Shown: positions 24,630 through 33,101 of the stretch, in pieces | Layout: every line of letters begins with the position of its first letter | How positions within the stretch are numbered: position 1 is the first letter of the stretch | Origin: an archaeon HR01 | GTDB taxonomy: Archaea > Thermoproteota > Nitrososphaeria_A > Caldarchaeales > Caldarchaeaceae | Length of the DNA: 64,000 bases | Direction of reading: 5' to 3' | Assembly: GCA_002898355.1 (NCBI GenBank) | Contig: BEHD01000003.1 | Span: 54,803-118,802, forward strand | Program-made: the position numbers and the translations under genes | The notes under the pieces: generated by a model | The model's input: the letters and a program-made list of their open reading frames with translations, nothing else | Database searches by the model: none | What the model was told of the DNA's origin: nothing

Positions 24630-25174
24630 AGCCTCTTCACCACCAAATCTGAGTAGACCGGCCCGGAGGGTGTCAAAACACTTCTTTTTAGCTTCAGCTC
24701 GCTGACCTCCTCCTCACCCACCTCGTATTCAGAAAACTTCTCCAACGTCTGGAGTAGGAGCCGTTTATCTCTCACCGATTTTACACGGCAGATGGTTAGA
24801 TGGGGTGAGAAGCTATCCCTCCTGAACCCGAGCCGTTGGGCGGTGTCCTCCACCAATGTATAGAGCCCTTTCAACTGTACTGCGCCCTCGGCCATCCCAA
24901 CCCAGATAACGTTGATATATCCTCCGCCTGGGAAATACCCCAGACCCTTAAGCCTGACTTTGAAGGGCTGGTATTCTATCAGGTTTAGTCTCGCACCTAT
25001 CTCCCCAGCGATTTCATCGTCAACCTCTCCGAGGAACTTCAAAGTAATGTGGAGGTTCTCCGGAGGAACTGGCCGTAGCTCCGCCGACCTAGTGTCGAGA
25101 AGGGTCTTCTGGAGCGTTCGAATGTTTTCGACGACATTCTGGTCTACGATATCCACAGCTATGAAGAGCCTCAT
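24626..25174 (-). CDS. thpR: RNA 2',3'-cyclic phosphodiesterase (ThpR/LigT family)
   Basis: This 182-residue 2H phosphoesterase carries the two HxTx motifs: HITLKFLGE (about residue 43) and HLTICRVKS (about 128). It opens cyclic phosphates or ligates tRNA halves, so it pairs naturally with cca downstream, which it overlaps by four bases. It also overlaps tmk by four bases. Length is normal for the family. Confidence 0.92.
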   Translation of the reverse strand: MRLFIAVDIVDQNVVENIRTLQKTLLDTRSAELRPVPPENLHITLKFLGEVDDEIAGEIGARLNLIEYQPFKVRLKGLGYFPGGGYINVIWVGMAEGAVQLKGLYTLVEDTAQRLGFRRDSFSPHLTICRVKSVRDKRLLLQTLEKFSEYEVGEEEVSELKLKRSVLTPSGPVYSDLVVKRL

Positions 25175-25842
25175 TTAATCCCCCACCCCTTCTCCCTTAA
25201 TTTTTCTATTATCTTTTCTGCGATATTCTCAGCTGTCACGCTGAGCAGATTCTCCAAGTTCTCCACCCACATCGTCTTCTCACTGTGTTTTTCCCTGAAG
25301 TGGCGGTAGAGCCCTAGAACAGTCTCCATCAACTTTCTATCCTCTGAAAACCTGCTGTCCGCAGTCCTTCCCTTGAGGATGAGGCGGCGTATACGTGTCT
25401 CCTCGTCAACGTTTACAATGATGTAGAGGTCTGGGTTTATGAATATGCTCCGGCCTGAAGACTCGACGATTTTGAACCAGTCTTCGAAGGTTTTGGAGGC
25501 TTCAAGCTCTGGATTATGTATTGAGAGTAATGATACACCGTAAACTATCGAGCATAGGTAGTAGCGGTCGATGAAGAGAAGGTCCGGGCGGTCCCTCACC
25601 ATCATATCCCGGATAATCTTGCTGTCTGAGGATGTATTGGCCAGGAATAGTAGCATCCTAGTCAGTGGGTCGGTTTCAGGTGAGTTACCGACTCTGAATG
25701 CGAACTCTCCTATGGATGTGTTGCTGGGGGTTTTGTAGGAGGTGACGGTTAAACCCTTTATCTTCAAGACTTTCATCGTTTCAGTCATCAGGGATGTCTT
25801 TCCAGCTCCGTCCAAGCCTTCCCAGACCACCGTAAAAGTCAT
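25171..25842 (-). CDS. tmk: Thymidylate kinase family protein
   Basis: This 223-residue P-loop kinase has EGLDGAGKTSL (Walker A), DRYYLCSIVYG (base-binding DR motif) and a lid region with RLILKGRTADSRFSED. This fits dTMP kinase, though the lid differs from bacterial enzymes and other deoxynucleotide specificities cannot be excluded. It is the first gene of the six-gene minus-strand run down to the ROK kinase. Confidence 0.82.
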   Translation of the reverse strand: MTFTVVWEGLDGAGKTSLMTETMKVLKIKGLTVTSYKTPSNTSIGEFAFRVGNSPETDPLTRMLLFLANTSSDSKIIRDMMVRDRPDLLFIDRYYLCSIVYGVSLLSIHNPELEASKTFEDWFKIVESSGRSIFINPDLYIIVNVDEETRIRRLILKGRTADSRFSEDRKLMETVLGLYRHFREKHSEKTMWVENLENLLSVTAENIAEKIIEKLREKGWGIK

Positions 25843-25940
25843 TTTGACTACCTAGAAGTCTGGCCAGCTAATTATAAGGGTTGAATAAGCTGTTCAAGAT
25901 ATATATCACCCCTTAAAGATAGATTGGTGGGTGAGGAGGG

Positions 25941-26357
25941 TTGCCACTTACCCTTAAGGTGCGTGATGTAATGGACACAAAGGTTGTCCAGATCGATGGG
26001 AAACAGCCAGTTTCCGAGGTCATCAAGGCCATGCTGGACAATAACGTATGGTCCGTTGTTGTAACCGTTGACGGACTTCCCACGGGTGTCATCACGGAGA
26101 GGGATATAATTAGGAGGGTGATAGCGAAGGGTTTAACGCTGTCTGTTAAGGCTCAGGATGTAATGACCTCTCCTATAATTACCATCTCCCCTGATGCGTC
26201 TCTTGGTGAGGCTATGGCGAAAATGGTTGAGAAAAACATTAGGCGCCTATTTGTTGTGGAGAAGGGGAAGTTAATCGGTAGGATAACTCAGACTGAGCTG
26301 TTCGAAAATAACCTCAACGTCATGATGACCCTCTCATCCATAAGGCATCAACTCTAA
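25941..26357 (+). CDS. Two-CBS-domain protein
   Basis: This 138-residue protein is a stand-alone pair of CBS domains: VRDVMDTKVVQIDGKQPVSEVIKAM and AQDVMTSPIITISPDASLGEAM, each with the GVITERD or GRITQTE strand. Paired CBS modules bind AMP, ATP or SAM and regulate partner proteins. The start is TTG at 25941, preceded by GGTGAGGAGG. It is followed after one base by the UPF0201 gene. Confidence 0.88.
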   Translation: MPLTLKVRDVMDTKVVQIDGKQPVSEVIKAMLDNNVWSVVVTVDGLPTGVITERDIIRRVIAKGLTLSVKAQDVMTSPIITISPDASLGEAMAKMVEKNIRRLFVVEKGKLIGRITQTELFENNLNVMMTLSSIRHQL

Positions 26358-26358
26358 C

Positions 26359-26751
26359 ATGGCTGACGGCTTTCTACTGGAGCTGGAGGCACCTCTGTCA
26401 TGCACTGAAGATCCTGAGAAGGTCCTCAAGGCAGTGTCCAACATCTTTCCCGGTTTGAACTTGGAGAAGACGGAGGACTCCGTCAAGGGGAAGACGGATG
26501 AATTGAGGGCCCTCGACAGGGTTAGGATGCAGTTAAGGTCTAGGAGGATAAGGCTTTCGGCCAGGGCTCTGATGGAGAAGGGTTTGACGGCTAGCTCTCT
26601 CGTCTTCTATCTCGATAGGCAGGCTGCCTATGCTGGTCGGGTGGCCATCTGGGACCCCTCGGACCGGTACTCCATCAGCCCGATAATAGTCAAGATATCT
26701 GGCAGCAAGACCGAAGAGATTTTAGAATGGCTCACCGGTACGGGACCCTGA
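26359..26751 (+). CDS. UPF0201 family protein (archaeal RNA-binding-domain-like)
   Basis: This 130-residue protein starts FLLELEAPLSCTEDPEKVLKAVSNIFPG and contains LRSRRIRLSARALMEKG and YLDRQAAYAGRVAIWDP, which are UPF0201/COG1325 landmarks. The family has an unresolved function and a ribosomal L5-like fold. It follows the CBS gene by one base, and its 3' end overlaps the convergent rnz gene by 20 bases. Confidence 0.85.
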   Translation: MADGFLLELEAPLSCTEDPEKVLKAVSNIFPGLNLEKTEDSVKGKTDELRALDRVRMQLRSRRIRLSARALMEKGLTASSLVFYLDRQAAYAGRVAIWDPSDRYSISPIIVKISGSKTEEILEWLTGTGP

Positions 26752-27646
26752 TATCCATCAAATCTTCGGCGACTATTGAGTTGGGGAAGATAGTCCTGGC
26801 CTCCAGTAACAATGTCTCGGGGTTATTGTATCTCGGGCTTATGTGGAAGAGACACAGCAGTGAGACATTGGCTTTGGACGCTATCTCGGCAGCCTGCATT
26901 GCAGTCGAATGCCCCTCAATGTTTGCTTCATCCCTCATAGAGTTGTCGAATGTTGCGTCGTGGATTAATACGTCGGCCTCCCTAGCGATTTCAACGATGT
27001 TCTCGCAGGGCCTCGTATCTCCTGTATAGACTATCCTGCGTCCTCTTCTCGGAGGCCCGACAGCTTCCTCCGGCGTTATAGTCCTACCACCATATATGAT
27101 GGGTTTACCCCTCTGAAGTCTACCCCATAGAGGCCCTCTTGGAACACCCAGCGAGTCCAGAAAATCCTCCCTCATCTTTCCCGGCCTGGAATCCTCCTGA
27201 ATATAGTAGGCGAGAACCTCTTGGGTATGGTCGGAGGAGGTACATCCCACTGTCAAGTTCTTTATTCTGACAGAGTCTCCGGTTTTCATCTCCCTCACGA
27301 AATATTTGAAGGGTATCCTCCCCATCCTAGGATGCATAAGCCTCTCTAGCAGTTCCCCTGTCCCACCTGGGCCGTATATCCAGACAGGGTCCACCCTACC
27401 CGACATAGCCATTGTGAACAGGAGGCCTGGAAGACCGAGAACGTGATCGCCATGGTGATGCGTAATGAAGATGTGGAACTCCTTCTTGAACCCTATCCCC
27501 GAAGAGATAAACTGCCGCTGTGTTCCTTCCCCACAATCCATCAGTATTACCGTCCCCGACGTCTTAACGGCTATGGATGGAAGCCCCCTATTTCTGGAGG
27601 GCATACCGCCACCGGTCCCAAGAAAAACTATCCTCATCTCTGTCAT
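26732..27646 (-). CDS. rnz: Ribonuclease Z (tRNA 3' endonuclease)
   Basis: This 304-residue metallo-beta-lactamase fold protein has FLGTGGGMPSRNRGLPS, then THHHGDHVLGLPGLL with the zinc ligands His63, His65, Asp67 and His68, VYTGDTRPC, and the C-terminal LFHISPRY. It trims tRNA 3' trailers so that CCA can be added. It is the last gene of the prs-trmG10-rnz operon, with its start overlapping the methyltransferase stop by four bases. Confidence 0.93.
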   Translation of the reverse strand: MTEMRIVFLGTGGGMPSRNRGLPSIAVKTSGTVILMDCGEGTQRQFISSGIGFKKEFHIFITHHHGDHVLGLPGLLFTMAMSGRVDPVWIYGPGGTGELLERLMHPRMGRIPFKYFVREMKTGDSVRIKNLTVGCTSSDHTQEVLAYYIQEDSRPGKMREDFLDSLGVPRGPLWGRLQRGKPIIYGGRTITPEEAVGPPRRGRRIVYTGDTRPCENIVEIAREADVLIHDATFDNSMRDEANIEGHSTAMQAAEIASKANVSLLCLFHISPRYNNPETLLLEARTIFPNSIVAEDLMDIRVPYR

Positions 27647-28677
27647 CTCGACATCACCACGAGGAAACGGGTCAGATTTTTGTGTATGTAGACGGTATGC
27701 TTTTCAAGGATTTTTAGCCCAAGCCCTTCAAGATCTATCAGGTCTTCAGGCTCTGAAGGGAGGGTAATGCAGATTTTCCCACCTCTTCTCAGCAGCTGAA
27801 GAGAGGTGTTAAGGAAATCCTCTAGAAGTCTCGATAGTGATTTCCCAGGTATTGTGGATGAGCGGCCGTATGGTGGGTCGGTTACAATTGCGTCGAAACC
27901 TTCCCTGAAAGGTGGGTGGCGGGCATCACCCTGAACCACCATCTCCCAACCACCGTCATAATGTCGAATGTTGGCAAGCATCCCATTGGTAATCCATGTT
28001 TTGAGCTCCATCCCCACAGCTGGATGATTCATCAACACGGCCTCCAGAGGTATTGACCCAGATCCCGCAAAGGGGTCTAGTACAGTGTCTTGGAGTGTTT
28101 TAACCGCCATATTCACCATGCATCTGGCCAGTTTCGGCTGCAGGGCTGAGGGGATCTTGAAGGGTCTCATACCCGCCCTCCTACCTGTGAAGTAGTGGAT
28201 GGGCTTTTGAGCAAGCCTGAGCCCGGTGACCAGTGTTGACGGCGTCACTATACATGTAAAGACTATGTCCGGCTTCTCCAGTGAAATCTTGAGGTTCTTC
28301 AGAGAGCACAGTACTTGGTCTGAGAACGCTTTCTCCAGCTCTACCCTGTTAGCCTTAGCACCCCCCAGCTTTATCGCTTCGGTTTTGAAACTGGCGGTCT
28401 TGTCTCCCACGACCTGTAGCAGATCCTCTTGAATTCCAATTTTCGGAGCCCTACCCGGCTGGAGGGCTTCAATGGAGAATGCTAGCCCCGCCTCTTTAAC
28501 GTAGGCAGCCCGCATACAGACTTCATGGTGGACGGCTTTCGGGGAGTAGCCCACCGCAATTCTTCCGTCGATAAGAATCCAGTCTATGTTAACGCCGTAA
28601 AGCCCGCACACAGACTTGAGCTCTGAGAAGGGTAGGGAGGGGTGTTCACCCGAAAGTATGAAGTAGGAGAGACTCAT
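27643..28677 (-). CDS. trmG10: tRNA (guanine-N2-) methyltransferase, THUMP type (TrmG10/Trm11)
   Basis: This 344-residue protein has an N-terminal ferredoxin-like/THUMP part and a Rossmann methyltransferase: RAGMRPFKIPSALQPKLARCMVN, VLDPFAGSGSIPLEA (SAM motif) and AIVTDPPYGRSS (DPPY). This is the arrangement of archaeal Trm-G10 enzymes, which make m2G/m2,2G at position 10 of tRNA. It lies in one operon with prs and rnz; four-base overlaps occur at both ends. Confidence 0.9.
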   Translation of the reverse strand: MSLSYFILSGEHPSLPFSELKSVCGLYGVNIDWILIDGRIAVGYSPKAVHHEVCMRAAYVKEAGLAFSIEALQPGRAPKIGIQEDLLQVVGDKTASFKTEAIKLGGAKANRVELEKAFSDQVLCSLKNLKISLEKPDIVFTCIVTPSTLVTGLRLAQKPIHYFTGRRAGMRPFKIPSALQPKLARCMVNMAVKTLQDTVLDPFAGSGSIPLEAVLMNHPAVGMELKTWITNGMLANIRHYDGGWEMVVQGDARHPPFREGFDAIVTDPPYGRSSTIPGKSLSRLLEDFLNTSLQLLRRGGKICITLPSEPEDLIDLEGLGLKILEKHTVYIHKNLTRFLVVMSR

Positions 28678-29546
28678 ATTTCTCCAAGTTTCTGCGCTAG
28701 GAGGCCTGCAACACTCGCCACTGCAAAGCCGTTGGGGACGGTGTCGGTGGCGATGAGTAGGTCAGCACCCGACTCGATTATCTTGGATGCCGAGTCTTGG
28801 AGGAATAGGCCGTGTATACATAGGGCGGCAACACGTTTTGCCCCTAGCTTCTTCACCAGCTGGACCGACTTGGCCATTGTGGTTCCCGTGCTTATCACGT
28901 CATCGACTATTGCCACATCCTCCCCGGCCAGCTCTGCGTCTGTGCTGACTTCCACTTCACCGGTCACAGGGTCCCGGCTGGACCTGATGACGCCGTAGGA
29001 TGTCTCAAGGATTGACGCCACCTCCTCGGCCATTGTACCGCCTTTTTTCCCGGGGGAGAGTATGTAAGGTCTCTCAAATCCCGCCTGAAGAAGGTATGTG
29101 GCCAGAAGGCCTGAAGCATCCAGGTCTATGATCTTTATGGGTGACTGGGAGATTATCCAGGGTGAGTGGATATTTACTGTGACAACTTGGTCAATCCCTG
29201 CCCCAGCCATCATCCTCAAGACTGTCAAGATGCTTATGGGCTCGCCCTCCCGAAACCTCCTATCCTGCCTCGCGTAGGCCATGTAGGGGATTACCGCAGT
29301 TAGGTATTCGGCCTGGCGGCCCTTGAGGATGTCGGCGAGGAGGGCGAGATGCATCAGGTGTTCGTCCTGGGGTGGGTGCAGGCCGTTTACTAGGACCGGT
29401 TTTTCGTCTTTAAAATCACTGGCAAGCCTCAGGTAATGCTCTCCGTCGGGAAAACGCTTATACTCTACATCGGCCAGTCTAAACCCTCCTGCAACAGCTA
29501 TCTTGGCCGCTAAATATTTTGAACCGGGGCCAGGAACCAGTAACAA
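28674..29546 (-). CDS. prs: Ribose-phosphate pyrophosphokinase
   Basis: This protein of about 290 residues makes PRPP from ribose 5-phosphate and ATP. It shows VPGPGSKYLAAKIA, YKRFPDGEHYLRL, YMAYARQDRRFREGEPIS (catalytic loop), NIHSPWI and the PRPP loop VDDVISTGTTMAKS. The frame is open much further upstream, but a TATA box centred near 29575 predicts a transcript starting at about 29549. The TTG at 29546 is therefore the likely leaderless start and gives the normal archaeal length. CTG 29540 is an alternative. Confidence 0.92.
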   Translation of the reverse strand: MLLVPGPGSKYLAAKIAVAGGFRLADVEYKRFPDGEHYLRLASDFKDEKPVLVNGLHPPQDEHLMHLALLADILKGRQAEYLTAVIPYMAYARQDRRFREGEPISILTVLRMMAGAGIDQVVTVNIHSPWIISQSPIKIIDLDASGLLATYLLQAGFERPYILSPGKKGGTMAEEVASILETSYGVIRSSRDPVTGEVEVSTDAELAGEDVAIVDDVISTGTTMAKSVQLVKKLGAKRVAALCIHGLFLQDSASKIIESGADLLIATDTVPNGFAVASVAGLLAQKLGEI

Positions 29547-29568
29547 ACCTCCTTTATACTGGCAGGCT

Positions 29569-29603
29569 GTTATATAATGTGTTTTTGAAAAAGATTTATA
29601 TAT
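29569..29603. promoter_or_regulatory. Divergent TATA boxes of prs and the 49-residue-protein operon
   Basis: On the minus strand ACATTATATAA (29570-29580) is about 28 bases upstream of the prs TTG at 29546. On the plus strand TTTATATAT (29596-29604) is 26-27 bases before the ATG at 29626. The two promoters lie back to back within 35 bases. Confidence 0.6.
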
Positions 29604-29625
29604 GTTCCCCCCATAGATATAGCCA

Positions 29626-29775
29626 ATGAGTGAGACTCTCCTAGACAGAGAGGATGAGGGGCCCAAGCTCCTCGTCTGCGAGTCCACCTTGATGCCTGTG
29701 GCAGATGAATACACATACATCCATCACAGCTTTATCGACTTGGGTGTTTTCAGATATATTGAGAAGGCGCCGTAG
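29626..29775 (+). CDS. Unknown 49-residue acidic protein
   Basis: This small frame starts with ATG placed 26-27 bases after a strong TATA box, so a leaderless mRNA is predicted. The protein begins MSETLLDREDEGPKLLVCES and has a single cysteine and a YTYIHHSFIDLGVFRYIEK segment rich in aromatics and histidine. It is too short for most gene finders. I do not recognise it. It heads a plus-strand group with the ParB-like and phosphatase genes, separated by 21 and 10 bases. Promoter geometry is the best evidence that it is real. Confidence 0.6.
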   Translation: MSETLLDREDEGPKLLVCESTLMPVADEYTYIHHSFIDLGVFRYIEKAP

Positions 29776-29796
29776 CACCCTGTCGTGTAGGTGTTG

Positions 29797-30510
29797 ACAA
29801 TGTCGCATGGCTACGATGAGTTCGAGTCCAAAATAGGCCAATTCATTTACACGATGGTGATGTATGAGAGGCTGAAGGAGTATATCTTAGAGAAGCTGAA
29901 GGGAAAAGACCGTGTAACTCTCAGGATAGGGCTTGGGGCTGACAAGTCGGGTAACCAGGTCTTCATGGATATAATCATCAGCAGTGTCAGGCCTCAATCC
30001 TTTCTGCAGACGGGTGAGGTTAAAGCCAGTGAGGGGAAAAATCTTGTGATGGTTCTGAATAATGAGCATCTCATAGGTGATAACAGGCAGCTGGCGATGG
30101 AGATGGAGAAGCTTATCATGGAGAGCCTGAAATGGTGGCATGGCTATTTCGGCGAGAGAGACAAGCTTAAACTTGGGGAGTGGATATCCAAGAGCGTCAA
30201 CGTCTACGACGCCCAAGTCTCTGAAACTGTGTTGGAGGTTCCCGTCAACAAAATCATATTGACGAAGCATTTTATGCCTCGAATCCCAGATGAGAAACTC
30301 TCAAAGATTGTTGAGCTGGCCGATATTCTCCCACCTATAAGGGTTAAAACAGCGGAGTCGGGATACTTCGAACTTATCTCGGGAGCATACATTCTACATG
30401 TGCTGGTTAACCACCTTGGGAGGGAGAAGGTGAAAGCGGTTGTCGTAGACGATACCTACGAGCCGTTGGATGTTGACGAATCCATCGAGAGACTAATCAA
30501 TCTTCTCTGA
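29797..30510 (+). CDS. ParB/sulfiredoxin-like domain protein of unknown function
   Basis: This 237-residue protein begins MSHGYDEFESKIGQFIYTMV. Its N-terminal half is a mixed helix/sheet region I do not recognise. Near the C-terminus, LPPIRVKTAESGYFELISGAY followed by ILHVLVNHLGREKVKAVVVDD has the pattern of a ParB/Srx-type nucleotide-binding fold (usually PIxV...YELIxGxRR...A...G...VxAxVxD). The usual arginine pair after the glycine is replaced by AY, so CTPase or ADP-dependent activity is doubtful. It lies between the 49-residue gene and a phosphatase gene. Its function is unknown. Confidence 0.6.
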   Translation, partial: TMSHGYDEFESKIGQFIYTMVMYERLKEYILEKLKGKDRVTLRIGLGADKSGNQVFMDIIISSVRPQSFLQTGEVKASEGKNLVMVLNNEHLIGDNRQLAMEMEKLIMESLKWWHGYFGERDKLKLGEWISKSVNVYDAQVSETVLEVPVNKIILTKHFMPRIPDEKLSKIVELADILPPIRVKTAESGYFELISGAYILHVLVNHLGREKVKAVVVDDTYEPLDVDESIERLINLL

Positions 30511-30520
30511 GGATGTTAAC

Positions 30521-31003
30521 ATGTTTAGAAAGATTCAAGGATTATTCACTCGGGCGCCCCCAAATTTCTCATGGTTCATGCATAACCTGGCCGCCAGCGG
30601 GATACCCTCCAGACGTGGGCACATAAGGCATCTCAAGGGGGAGGGAGTAACAGCTGTGTTATCCCTCACCGAGGCACCCCTCCCTAGAGAGCTCTACGAT
30701 GGCGAAGGGATTAAGATGCTTCATATACCGTTGAGGAATCATGAGCCGCCCCCGGCTGAGGTCTTGCTAAAAGCCGTCCAGCATCTGGATGAGCTCCTCA
30801 AATCGGGTGAGAAGGTTCTTGTTCACTGTGTGGCAGGCCTTGGAAGGACAGGCACGGTTTTGGCGGCATATCTCATCTATAAGCAGGGTATGGGATATCT
30901 CGAAGCCGTTGAGACCGTTAGAAGGCTCAGGCCTGGCTCTATAGAGGATGGCCAGGTGGAGGCCCTCAAACGGTTTGAGGGCTTTCTCCGAGCTGGCTCT
31001 TAA
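30521..31003 (+). CDS. Dual-specificity / tyrosine protein phosphatase
   Basis: This 160-residue protein has the signature VHCVAGLGRTGT, with Cys103 as nucleophile and Arg109 as phosphate-binding residue. An N-terminal SWFMHNLAASGIPSRRGHIRHL segment follows the archaeal DSP pattern. The loop that usually holds the general-acid Asp reads IPLRNHEPPPAE, without Asp, so catalysis may use Glu or be slow. It follows the ParB-like gene by ten bases and overlaps the convergent hel308 gene by 38 bases. Confidence 0.87.
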   Translation: MFRKIQGLFTRAPPNFSWFMHNLAASGIPSRRGHIRHLKGEGVTAVLSLTEAPLPRELYDGEGIKMLHIPLRNHEPPPAEVLLKAVQHLDELLKSGEKVLVHCVAGLGRTGTVLAAYLIYKQGMGYLEAVETVRRLRPGSIEDGQVEALKRFEGFLRAGS

Positions 31004-33101
31004 TTCTCTCGGCGATCTTAACCCCTATTGTGGGGACTTTGGCCAGCTCCTCCACCCTAGCAGCCCTAAGGCTGTCCAAGCTCCTATATCCGCTGATGTA
31101 TAGGGACCTCGCCCTCACACGGCCCACGCCGCTGAGGCCGACAAGGGGGATGAGCTCCTCCCGGACACCATACTCAAGCCTGGCGGAGAGGGTTTGGAAC
31201 ATCTTGGAGAGCGTTGGCTTTCCGACAAGCTTCATCAACTCGGAGGCTGAGTAGGCCAGCCAGCTACATCTCTCCCTCAATGCGGCCAAGTCCCCAGGCT
31301 CGAGTCCAAACCTGCTGAACAGCTCACCCTCCGGCGTCTCCTCTATCCATGCCTTGAGGACGACGACCGATTTAATAATCCATTCCAAATCCTCGTCTTC
31401 ACCCAGTTGTTCGAATAGGCAGTCGGCGTATTCGTTGATGAATGAGGCGAGCATGGATTTGGATATCCCCCTCACAGGGATCATAGGCATCTCGGTGGAC
31501 ATCGATATTATCTGGAGGAGGCCGATATCTGTCAATAGCTTGGGCGGATGCTCTATGGCCTTTAAAAATCTTATGGCTGTCAGCGGGTCTATGTAGAGCT
31601 CAGCCACCCGCTTGCCCAGAGGCGTCGCCTGGGCCATGCCGTCCACCTCCAAGACAAATCTATGCTCGGCGAGGAAGTTTAGGGCCGATTTTATCCTCTC
31701 CAAAACACCGTGTAACCCATACTGGTATGCGAAGAATGTTCTCCTGAAAAGCCCTTCCAGGGCATCAATCTCCCAAGCCTTCTCACTAGCCAATACGGCT
31801 AAGACATGAATCCTGAGAACCCTCTCGTTACCAAGTTTCGACCAGATACGCTCGGGCTTCCCCCTGATATATCTCTCCACAATCTGCTCGGCCTCCTCCC
31901 TACTCCTAGCTACTGATATGGCGTAGCCGGCCTTGTCGAAGCCAGGCCTACCAGCCCTTCCGCAGAACTGCTTATACTCAGTAACGCTTATCATCGTCCT
32001 ACCACGGCTGCTGTCATAACGCCAGAGGTCGGGTATTATCACTGTCCTAGCTGGAAGGTTTACACCAGCCGCCAGAGTCGGAGTGGCCGAGATTATTTTG
32101 AGGGTTCCGGCCCTGAACAGCCTCTCTACGGCCCTCCTATGCTCGGCTCCAAGCCCCGCATGATGAAAGCAGGCCCCCTCCCTTAGAAGCCCACACACCC
32201 TATCAGTAAAATCAGAGGGCTCCACAGAGCTGTAGAGCTCGGCCGAGGCCGCCCGCAGAAAAGCTTTCTCGTCCTCCCCGATGATGTCTAGACGTTTAAG
32301 GGCTTCAACAGATTTCTCAGCATAGTTCTCGGCCCTCCTCCTAGTGGATGCGAAAATTAGCGCCTGACCACCATCAACGACAGTGTTGAGGGCTATCGAT
32401 ATGGCTGGGTCGTAGTCATAGCTCGCCAGCTTTATCTCGTCATCGCCAAAGAATACCTTGTCGCCGTAGGCAACCCCCTCCCTCAGGGGGACTGGCCGCC
32501 AGTCGAGACTGATTAGCTCAGCCTTCAGCCAATCTGATAATTCATCAGCGTTTCTGGCGGTTGCGCTCAAGGCTAGGAGCTGGCTGTGGGGAAGTCTATC
32601 CATAAGCCTTGTGAGGGTCATCTCCAGAGTCGGCCCCCTCTCACCCTCACCCAGAATATGTATCTCGTCGGCGACGACGAGAGTTATCTCATCTATCCAT
32701 GAGGCTCTATGCCTGATGAGGCTGTCAGCCTTTTCGTTGGTCGCAATAATTACATCATATGATGCGAGCCATGGGTCGTCTGAGTCGTAGTCGCCGGTGC
32801 TTGCGACAATTTTATAGCCTTCCTCCGAGAGGAAGTTCCTGAACTCTGAGAGCTTCTCGGCGGCCAGGGCTCTCAAGGGTGTTAGGTAGAGGCATTTTCC
32901 ACCCTTCAGTAGATGGTTGTGGGCCGCCATCATAGCTATCAGGGTTTTACCGCTTGCGGTGGGTGTGGCCACGACAAGCCTCTTCCCATCGAGCAGCCCC
33001 CTAGACAGCGCCTCGGCCTGGGGGGGATAGAGCGTCGTATAGCCGAGCCTGCTCACGGCCCTCCTGATATCTGGTGGTAGTGGGGCCTCATCCAGCTTCA
33101 A
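30966..33101 (-). CDS. hel308: ATP-dependent DNA helicase Hel308
   Basis: This 711-residue SF2 helicase has VATPTASGKTLIA (Walker A, 45-53), DEIH (motif II), LSATARNADELSDWL (motif III) and FCGRAGRPGFDKAGYAI (motif VI). Winged-helix and ratchet domains and a C-terminal helix-hairpin-helix end (VGLSGVGRVRARSLYISGY) follow. Hel308 unwinds lagging strands at stalled forks. Its start overlaps the mcm stop by four bases, so it is the third gene of the gins23-mcm-hel308 operon. Length is normal. Confidence 0.95.
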   Translation of the reverse strand: MKLDEAPLPPDIRRAVSRLGYTTLYPPQAEALSRGLLDGKRLVVATPTASGKTLIAMMAAHNHLLKGGKCLYLTPLRALAAEKLSEFRNFLSEEGYKIVASTGDYDSDDPWLASYDVIIATNEKADSLIRHRASWIDEITLVVADEIHILGEGERGPTLEMTLTRLMDRLPHSQLLALSATARNADELSDWLKAELISLDWRPVPLREGVAYGDKVFFGDDEIKLASYDYDPAISIALNTVVDGGQALIFASTRRRAENYAEKSVEALKRLDIIGEDEKAFLRAASAELYSSVEPSDFTDRVCGLLREGACFHHAGLGAEHRRAVERLFRAGTLKIISATPTLAAGVNLPARTVIIPDLWRYDSSRGRTMISVTEYKQFCGRAGRPGFDKAGYAISVARSREEAEQIVERYIRGKPERIWSKLGNERVLRIHVLAVLASEKAWEIDALEGLFRRTFFAYQYGLHGVLERIKSALNFLAEHRFVLEVDGMAQATPLGKRVAELYIDPLTAIRFLKAIEHPPKLLTDIGLLQIISMSTEMPMIPVRGISKSMLASFINEYADCLFEQLGEDEDLEWIIKSVVVLKAWIEETPEGELFSRFGLEPGDLAALRERCSWLAYSASELMKLVGKPTLSKMFQTLSARLEYGVREELIPLVGLSGVGRVRARSLYISGYRSLDSLRAARVEELAKVPTIGVKIAERIKSQLGESPQTV

